A stretch of DNA of 10,671 nucleotides from Mageeibacillus sp. UBA5442 (GTDB lineage: Bacteria > Bacillota > Clostridia > Saccharofermentanales > DTU023), in NCBI GenBank assembly GCA_002427475.1, contig DIRG01000087.1, forward strand, positions 1 to 10,671, in the 5' to 3' direction. Shown piece after piece: positions 6,322-10,671 of this stretch. Under the pieces are notes generated by a model. It made no database searches, was not told where the DNA came from, and saw only the letters and a program-made list of their open reading frames with translations. The translations under genes were made by a program, and so were the position numbers. Position 1 is the stretch's first letter. Every line of letters begins with the position of its first letter.

Positions 6322-7919
6322 TGGCTGAACTAAGATTGGATTGGGAAAAGGTAGAACGTGCTCGGGCGGCGGCCGCAGAAATCGCAGCTGATACCGAGGA
6401 AAAACTATCAGGCCATACGACAGTGACTGTGGAGCGTGCGATTGCGCGACTCTTTGGTGTTGACGGCGTTGACGCTCATGATGTCCCGCTACCGAACAGG
6501 CTGGTGGAAGTCTTGTTGGAAAAGGAACTTCTTGGGCACGGAGCAGCTTACTATATTGGGCGGGCAGCTCTCGCTGAGGGACTTAGCCCGCAGCAGTTTG
6601 CGGAGGCAGTGGCCGACGACAGAATCGATCCTGCTCGTCTTAAGCCGGTCGACCGCTTCGAACTAAAATTGTGGATTGATCAGACGGCTGATCGAAGCAT
6701 GGAGAAGATCAGGGACAATCGACTTAAGCGCGAGGCTGAACTGGAGCGCTACGGCGAGCACGGCGGACCTCTCCTCTACGTCATCGTGGCGACGGGCAAT
6801 ATCTATGAAGATATTGTGCAAGCTCAAGCAGCAGTTAAACAAGGCGCAGATATCATCGCCGTAATCCGCAGCACCGGCCAGAGTCTGCTCGACTACGTGC
6901 CTTACGGAGCGAGCACTGAAGGTTTCGGCGGCACGATGGCCACACAGGAAAACTTCCGCCTCATGCGCGCCGCTTTAGACGAGAGCGGTGCAGAAGTTGG
7001 GCGTTACATCCGTCTTTGCAATTACTGTTCTGGCCTCTGCATGCCGGAAATCGCCGTCATGGGGGCGCTGGAAAGGCTCGACGTGATGCTGAACGATGCA
7101 CTCTACGGCATCCTTTTCCGCGATATCAATATGCAAAGAACCCTGATAGACCAAAGCTTCTCGCGCATGATCAACGGCGCCGCTGGCATCATTATCAATA
7201 CCGGCGAAGACAATTACCTGACCACCGCCGATGCCTACGAGGAAGCACATACTGTCCTGGCTTCGCAATTTATTAACGAGCAATTTGCCAAAAAGGCCGG
7301 TATGCCGGAAGAACAAATGGGTCTGGGGCACGCCTTCGAGATGGACCCGGAGTTTGAGAATTCCTTTGTCTACGAGCTGGCACAAGCACAGATGGCGCGC
7401 CAGATTTTCCCTCATGCGCCTTTGAAATATATGCCGCCCACCAAATTCAAGACCGGCAATATTTTTCAAAGCCACGTCCAAGACACCCTGTTTAACATGA
7501 TTGCAGTGCTGAGCAAGCAGAAGATCCACCTGCTGGGCATGCTGACCGAGGCGATTCATACGCCCTTCATGTCCGACCGTGCGCTGGCGCTGGAGAATGC
7601 GCGCTACGTTGCTCGCAGCATGGCTGCTCTGGCCGACGATCTTGAAATAAAAGAGGGCGGTCTGATGGAACAGCGGGCGGATTTCGTTCTCAGCAAGGCG
7701 CTTGATTTGCTGCAAAACATCCAGGCAGACGGCATTTTCCACACCTTAGCGGAAGGAAAATTTGCAGGCATAAGGCGCGATCCGGACGGAGGCAAGGGAC
7801 TGGACGGAGTGCTGGCTCAAGAAGAGGGTTATTACAATCCCTTCATCAAACTGTGCTTAGATGAAGAAGCAGAAATCGCGGCAGCTTTATTAGAAAAACG
7901 GGAGGAGCGAAATGCATAA
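6321..7919 (+). CDS. kamD: Lysine 5,6-aminomutase alpha subunit (KamD)
   Basis: KamD is the large subunit of the adenosylcobalamin- and PLP-dependent enzyme that turns L-beta-lysine into 3,5-diaminohexanoate (and D-lysine into 2,5-diaminohexanoate). The 532-residue length is close to known alpha subunits (about 515-520). RSTGQSLLDYVPYG (183-196) and FGGTMATQENFRLMR (202-216) are characteristic. The PLP- and substrate-contact residues I recall from the Clostridium sticklandii structure all appear at a constant offset of -1: S188, S237, Y262, R267, D297, K369 and E410. That supports a functional active site. The ATG at 6321 follows GAGGAG (6310-6315) and overlaps the kamC stop by one base. The gene overlaps kamE by eight bases, consistent with coupled production of the two subunits. 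Confidence 0.96.
   Translation: MAELRLDWEKVERARAAAAEIAADTEEKLSGHTTVTVERAIARLFGVDGVDAHDVPLPNRLVEVLLEKELLGHGAAYYIGRAALAEGLSPQQFAEAVADDRIDPARLKPVDRFELKLWIDQTADRSMEKIRDNRLKREAELERYGEHGGPLLYVIVATGNIYEDIVQAQAAVKQGADIIAVIRSTGQSLLDYVPYGASTEGFGGTMATQENFRLMRAALDESGAEVGRYIRLCNYCSGLCMPEIAVMGALERLDVMLNDALYGILFRDINMQRTLIDQSFSRMINGAAGIIINTGEDNYLTTADAYEEAHTVLASQFINEQFAKKAGMPEEQMGLGHAFEMDPEFENSFVYELAQAQMARQIFPHAPLKYMPPTKFKTGNIFQSHVQDTLFNMIAVLSKQKIHLLGMLTEAIHTPFMSDRALALENARYVARSMAALADDLEIKEGGLMEQRADFVLSKALDLLQNIQADGIFHTLAEGKFAGIRRDPDGGKGLDGVLAQEEGYYNPFIKLCLDEEAEIAAALLEKREERNA
7901..7907 (+). promoter_or_regulatory. Ribosome binding site of kamE inside the kamD end
   Basis: GGAGGAG lies inside the last codons of kamD, with its core six bases before the kamE ATG at 7912. 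This gives independent or coupled initiation of the small subunit. Confidence 0.8.
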
Positions 7920-8694
7920 GTCGGAGCAGGATGAGCAAAGAGTCCAAGTAGATTTATCTCGTCTCAAGCCGTACGGGGATACCATGAACGACGGGAAGGT
8001 GCAGCTGTCTTTCACCTTGCCGATTCCCGACGACGAAAGAGGCCTGGAAGCGGCCAAGGAGATAGTGCTGGCAATGGGCTTGGCCGATCCGATTATCACC
8101 TGGCACGAGGCCATTGATGATAATTTCACCTTTTACGTTGCGTACGGCTCCCTGGAATATTCAATCGACTACAACGCGATTCAGGTAGAGACGGTCGCCG
8201 TGGACGTCATGAGCATGGAAGAGACCGACGACTTTATCCGCCGTCATTTCGGACGCAAAATCAGGGTCATCGGCGCCAGCACGGGAACGGATGCCCACAC
8301 GGTCGGCATTGACGCCATTATGAACATGAAGGGTTACGCCGGCCACTTCGGGCTCGAACGTTATGCGATGGTCGAGGCTAAGAACCTGGGGAGTCAGGTT
8401 TTGAATGAAGACTTTATCAGGGCAGCGCTTGATTTCGATGCCGACGTGCTTTTGGTGTCGCAGACAGTCACCCAAAAGAATGTACATGTGCAAAACCTGA
8501 CGGAGCTAGTGGAGCTGCTGGAGGCTGAGGGGCTGCGGAAACGCTTCCTTCTGATTATCGGCGGACCTCGCATCAACCATGAATTGGCCAAAGAACTCGG
8601 CGCAGATGCCGGATTCGGGCCAAGCAAGTATGCCGACGATGTCGCCAGCTACTTTTGTAAAGAGTTATTGGAACGCAAAGAGACAGGACAGTGA
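7912..8694 (+). CDS. kamE: Lysine 5,6-aminomutase beta subunit (KamE), cobalamin-binding
   Basis: KamE is the small, B12-binding subunit that pairs with KamD. After an N-terminal dimerisation-type domain (about 1-110), the Rossmann-like cobalamin domain carries DAHTVG (D127, H129, G132), the base-off/His-on DxHxxG motif with H129 as the cobalt ligand. K140 (NMKGYAG) lies 11 residues after that histidine, exactly as the PLP Schiff-base lysine (K144) does after H133 in the C. sticklandii enzyme as I recall it. The second motif reads SQT at 183-185 instead of the usual SxL, and the third is IIGGPR (215-220). The 260-residue length is normal. The start overlaps the kamD end by eight bases. The constellation of H129 plus K140 distinguishes this from methylmalonyl-CoA or glutamate mutase B12 domains; ornithine 4,5-aminomutase is related but does not fit the neighbours. 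Confidence 0.96.
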   Translation: MHKSEQDEQRVQVDLSRLKPYGDTMNDGKVQLSFTLPIPDDERGLEAAKEIVLAMGLADPIITWHEAIDDNFTFYVAYGSLEYSIDYNAIQVETVAVDVMSMEETDDFIRRHFGRKIRVIGASTGTDAHTVGIDAIMNMKGYAGHFGLERYAMVEAKNLGSQVLNEDFIRAALDFDADVLLVSQTVTQKNVHVQNLTELVELLEAEGLRKRFLLIIGGPRINHELAKELGADAGFGPSKYADDVASYFCKELLERKETGQ

Positions 8695-8707
8695 TCTGCT
8701 TTGCAGA
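8695..8707 (+). other. Small hairpin directly after kamE
   Basis: TCTGC (8695-8699) and GCAGA (8703-8707) can pair around a TTT loop, immediately after the kamE stop codon. The stem is only five base pairs. It may act together with the second hairpin at 8724-8742 as an mRNA end-protecting or processing element. Confidence 0.35.
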
Positions 8708-8723
8708 GATGCGCAGAAAAGCG

Positions 8724-8744
8724 AAGTGAGACATTCTCATTTTT
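8724..8744 (+). terminator. Weak terminator- or attenuator-like hairpin between kamE and the CoA-transferase genes
   Basis: AAGTGAGA (8724-8731) pairs with TCTCATTT (8735-8742) around a CAT loop, with one G-T wobble, and the run of five T (8740-8744) overlaps its end. The stem is A/T-rich, so termination would be partial at best. It lies in the 105-base gap 8695-8799, the longest in the window. I see no convincing sigma-70 promoter in this gap. Confidence 0.35.
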
Positions 8745-8790
8745 AAATAAAGAATTTGAAAAAACCACAATGCGGAAGCAGACGAAAAGA

Positions 8791-8794
8791 GAGG
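8791..8794 (+). promoter_or_regulatory. Ribosome binding site deciding the start of the CoA-transferase subunit A gene
   Basis: GAGG within AGAGAGGAT lies five bases before the ATG at 8800. Upstream in-frame starts at 8770 (ATG) and 8701 (TTG) have no comparable site. Confidence 0.65.
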
Positions 8795-8799
8795 ATAAA

Positions 8800-9462
8800 A
8801 TGCGATCAAAAATTACCGCTTTTGATGAAATAGTCAAGAGCATACACGATGGAATGCAGATTATGATCGGCGGTTTCCTGGCTGATGGCACGCCGGAGCT
8901 GCTGATTGACGCGGTGATCGAGAGTGGTGCGAAAGACCTCACCATCATCGCCAATGACACGGGTGTGCCCGGTCGTGGCATCTCCCGACTAATCGACACG
9001 GATCAGGTAGTTAAGGTTATCACTACACACGTCGGCCTTAACCCGAAAACAATTGAGAGATCAATCGAAGGTTCACTGGAATTAGTGCTGGTTCCTCAAG
9101 GCACGCTGGCGGAGCAGATCCGCTGCGGCGGAGCCGGGCTCGGCGGAGCCCTTACACAAACCGGCCTCGGTACAGAAGTCGCCAAGGGCAAGCAGGTCAT
9201 AGAGATTCAAGGGAAACCCTATCTCTTGGAAGAGGCCATGCGCGCTGACTTGGCTTTGTTGAATGCTGCCATCTCCGATGAGTTCGGCAACTCCTTCTAC
9301 GAGGGCACCTGCAAAAACTTCAACGTAGTCATGGCGTATGCGGCAGACCTGGTTGTCGTCGAATGCGATCAGTTAGTCGAGATCGGCGAGCTGAATCCTA
9401 GCACTGTTGAGACCTCAGGCATCCTAGTGGATCATTTGATTAAAGGAGCTAAATGTGAGTAA
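8800..9462 (+). CDS. atoD: CoA-transferase subunit A, probable butyryl-CoA:acetoacetate CoA-transferase alpha
   Basis: From the ATG at 8800 this is a 220-residue 3-oxoacid CoA-transferase subunit A, the usual family length (about 217-220). GGFLADGTPE (24-33) near the N terminus and CGGAGLGGALTQTGLGT (109-125) are the family signatures for CoA and acyl binding. YEGTCKNFN (167-175) is a typical later block. Longer in-frame starts at 8701 (TTG) and 8770 (ATG) would add 33 or 10 residues of lysine/arginine-rich sequence not expected in the family, so they are rejected. In lysine fermentation the pair should transfer CoA from butyryl-CoA to the acetoacetate released by Kce, giving butyrate and acetoacetyl-CoA; acetate could also be a partner. 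Substrate choice comes from context, not from residues. The stop overlaps the next gene by eight bases. Confidence 0.9.
   Translation: MRSKITAFDEIVKSIHDGMQIMIGGFLADGTPELLIDAVIESGAKDLTIIANDTGVPGRGISRLIDTDQVVKVITTHVGLNPKTIERSIEGSLELVLVPQGTLAEQIRCGGAGLGGALTQTGLGTEVAKGKQVIEIQGKPYLLEEAMRADLALLNAAISDEFGNSFYEGTCKNFNVVMAYAADLVVVECDQLVEIGELNPSTVETSGILVDHLIKGAKCE
9442..9448 (+). promoter_or_regulatory. Ribosome binding site deciding the GTG start of CoA-transferase subunit B
   Basis: AAAGGAG lies six bases before the GTG at 9455. An ATG at 9453-9455 also shares this site but is followed directly by TGA, so GTG must be the working start. Confidence 0.75.
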
Positions 9463-10096
9463 TAATATTTCGATCAAAGATCTTATTGCAAAAAAGGCAG
9501 CCGCGGAATTGTTCGACGGTGCCGTCGTCAACCTTGGCATCGGTCTACCCGAATTGGTTGCCAATTACATTCCCGAAGACATGGAGGTCATCCTGCAATC
9601 TGAGAATGGAATCCTCGGAATGGGTGCTCATGTATCCGAACCTGCCGATGAGCACAATTGTTTTAACGCAGGTGGTAAGTGTGTGGCTTTGAAAAAGGGC
9701 AGCATGCTCTTCGACAGCGCCACCTCCTTTATGTTTATCCGCGGCGGGCACGTTGATGTAGCTATACTCGGCGCTCTGCAAGTAGATCAGGAAGGTTCCT
9801 TGGCCAGCCATGAAATTCCGGGCAAATTCATCCCGGGCATGGGCGGTGCTATGGACCTGGCTGCAGGAGCCAAAAAGCTAATCATCGCTACCTCGCATAC
9901 GCAGAAGGGCAGGCCCAAGCTGTTCGAAAAAATAAGCTTCCCGGCCACGGCCGTTAAGTGTGTAGATACGATTATTACCGAGCTCTGTGTAATCGATGTT
10001 ATTGACGAGAGGTTCGTCGTGCGGGAAATGTCCCCGGACATCAGTAGAGATGAGCTCCAAGAGCTGACAGCAGCGCCTCTGCTTTTTAAAGATTAA
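9455..10096 (+). CDS. atoA: CoA-transferase subunit B, probable butyryl-CoA:acetoacetate CoA-transferase beta
   Basis: This 213-residue subunit B carries SENG with the catalytic glutamate at E50, which forms the glutamyl-CoA thioester intermediate of family I CoA-transferases. NLGIGLPELV (26-35) and PGMGGAMDL (131-139) are further family signatures. It pairs with the subunit encoded immediately upstream, and the 8-base overlap suggests coupled translation in equal amounts. The GTG start is chosen because the overlapping ATG (9453) is closed at once by TGA. Family members act on acetoacetate, 3-oxoadipate, acetate or butyrate. The presence of kce, which makes acetoacetate, favours butyryl-CoA:acetoacetate CoA-transferase (EC 2.8.3.9). 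The stop codon lies in an A/T-only 7-bp inverted repeat (10083-10099). Confidence 0.91.
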   Translation: MSNNISIKDLIAKKAAAELFDGAVVNLGIGLPELVANYIPEDMEVILQSENGILGMGAHVSEPADEHNCFNAGGKCVALKKGSMLFDSATSFMFIRGGHVDVAILGALQVDQEGSLASHEIPGKFIPGMGGAMDLAAGAKKLIIATSHTQKGRPKLFEKISFPATAVKCVDTIITELCVIDVIDERFVVREMSPDISRDELQELTAAPLLFKD

Positions 10097-10099
10097 AAA
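10083..10099 (+). repeat. A/T-only inverted repeat across the atoA stop codon
   Basis: TTTTTAA (10083-10089) and TTAAAAA (10093-10099) are reverse complements around an AGA loop. It contains no G-C pair and would be very unstable as RNA, so it may be chance. The rest of the 76-base gap 10097-10172 is A/T-rich, and I found no convincing promoter in it. Confidence 0.25.
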
Positions 10100-10172
10100 A
10101 TCGCGAGATAAGGACAATACAGACATAGAAAAATTGATAGACAGAAATACCAAATAAAAGTGAGTGTGATGA

Positions 10173-10671
10173 ATGAAAGTTTTCTTAGTAGGAACAGGAA
10201 CAATGGGAGCGGGCATAGCGCAAATCTTTGCCCAGTTCGGACACGAAGTTTATATGTATGACCGCGACATGAGCTTTGTCGAGCGCGGTCATGGAATGGT
10301 AGAAAAACAACTTACACGCCAGCAAGAGAAAGGCCGCATGACGCAAGAAGAAGTCACTGAGACCATGGGCTTGCTCAAGAAGACCGACTCATTGGAAGCG
10401 GCGGGCGATTGCGATATGTTGATCGAGGCAATCTTTGAAGATATGACTGCCAAGCGGGATCTTTTTGGCAAGCTGGATGAGATTTGCCGGGATGATTGTC
10501 TCTTTTGCAGCAACACCTCCTCCCTTTCCATCACAGAAATGGCGCACGGTTTGAAACATGAGGCAAACTTCCTCGGTTTTCACTTTTTTAACCCGGCACC
10601 GATTATGAAATTGGTGGAGATTGTTCGGGGCGCCAATACGTCTCCTGAAAGCATTGAGCGCGCCAAGGAAA
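10173..10671 (+). CDS. hbd: 3-hydroxybutyryl-CoA dehydrogenase, partial (cut by window end)
   Basis: The open frame runs off the right edge, giving the first 166 residues of a protein usually about 280-290 long. GTGTMGAGIAQ (7-17) is the NAD-binding loop of the 3-hydroxyacyl-CoA dehydrogenase family, with D30 at the end of the second strand as expected for NAD specificity. SNTSSLSIT (113-121) and GFHFFNPAPIMKLVEI (135-150) hold the catalytic S117, H137 and E149. The enzyme interconverts 3-hydroxybutyryl-CoA and acetoacetyl-CoA, so it can link the crotonyl-CoA made by Kal (after hydration) with the acetoacetyl-CoA pool. The ATG at 10173 directly follows an in-frame TGA (10170-10172), which fixes it as the first possible start. 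The ribosome site (AAGTGAG, 10158-10164) is weak. The gene is intact as far as seen. Confidence 0.92.
   Translation, partial: MKVFLVGTGTMGAGIAQIFAQFGHEVYMYDRDMSFVERGHGMVEKQLTRQQEKGRMTQEEVTETMGLLKKTDSLEAAGDCDMLIEAIFEDMTAKRDLFGKLDEICRDDCLFCSNTSSLSITEMAHGLKHEANFLGFHFFNPAPIMKLVEIVRGANTSPESIERAKE

Noticed and set aside
6975..7742. 255-residue open frame on the minus strand inside kamD
   Set aside because: It lies wholly opposite a gene whose active-site residues are all in register, has no recognisable motif or ribosome site, and is explained by codon bias of the plus strand.
8709..8729. Six-codon ATG frame (Met-Arg-Arg-Lys-Ala-Lys) just before the hairpin at 8724, possible lysine attenuator leader
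   Set aside because: It is too short, has only two lysine codons, no clear ribosome site, and overlaps the hairpin. Chance is the simpler explanation.
8701..8799. N-terminal extension of the CoA-transferase subunit A from TTG at 8701 or ATG at 8770
   Set aside because: No ribosome site precedes these starts, the added residues are basic and unlike the family, and the ATG at 8800 gives the usual length with a GAGG site.
10133..10172. Possible promoter before hbd (TTGATA at 10134-10139)
   Set aside because: No acceptable -10 hexamer occurs at 16-18 bases downstream.

Overview
This window is a near-complete operon for anaerobic lysine fermentation (the 3,5-diaminohexanoate or 'Kam' route). All genes are on the + strand and tightly packed, with no mobile element, RNA gene or CRISPR array seen. 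The order is kal, kce, kdd, kamA, kamB, kamC, kamD, kamE, a CoA-transferase pair of the atoD/atoA type, and the 5' part of an hbd-like 3-hydroxybutyryl-CoA dehydrogenase that runs off the right edge. The window opens exactly on the ribosome binding site of kal, so the operon promoter and any regulator lie outside it.

How the genes work together (pathway from established knowledge; assignments from motifs read here): KamA converts L-lysine to L-beta-lysine. KamD/KamE, which is B12- and PLP-dependent, moves the terminal amino group to give 3,5-diaminohexanoate. Kdd oxidatively deaminates this to 3-oxo-5-aminohexanoate. Kce condenses it with acetyl-CoA and cleaves it to acetoacetate and 3-aminobutyryl-CoA. 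Kal removes ammonia to give crotonyl-CoA. The CoA-transferase pair probably moves CoA from butyryl-CoA to acetoacetate, releasing butyrate. The Hbd-like enzyme links crotonyl/3-hydroxybutyryl-CoA to acetoacetyl-CoA. KamB (P-loop protein) and KamC (MutS-like ATPase lacking the DNA-binding parts) sit between the two aminomutases and are the least understood members; the likely role is reactivation of the B12 enzyme.

Layout: 1-2315 holds kal-kce-kdd (downstream steps). 2344-8694 holds kamABCDE, with abutting or overlapping junctions at kamA/kamB, kamC/kamD and kamD/kamE. 8695-8799 is the longest gap and carries two small hairpins, one followed by a T run. 8800-10096 holds the CoA-transferase genes, overlapping by 8 bases. 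10097-10172 is an A/T-rich gap, followed by partial hbd to the window end. A 9-bp inverted repeat straddles the kdd stop codon just before kamA.

The organism is most likely an anaerobic amino-acid-fermenting bacterium. Strong purine-rich Shine-Dalgarno sites, frequent GTG starts (kamA, kamB, kamC, atoA) and this gene set fit a member of the Clostridia, but the same pathway occurs in Fusobacteria, Cloacimonadota and some Bacteroidota, and the fairly balanced base composition does not decide it. The pathway itself is described. The open points are the KamB/KamC role, the junction structures and the downstream composition.
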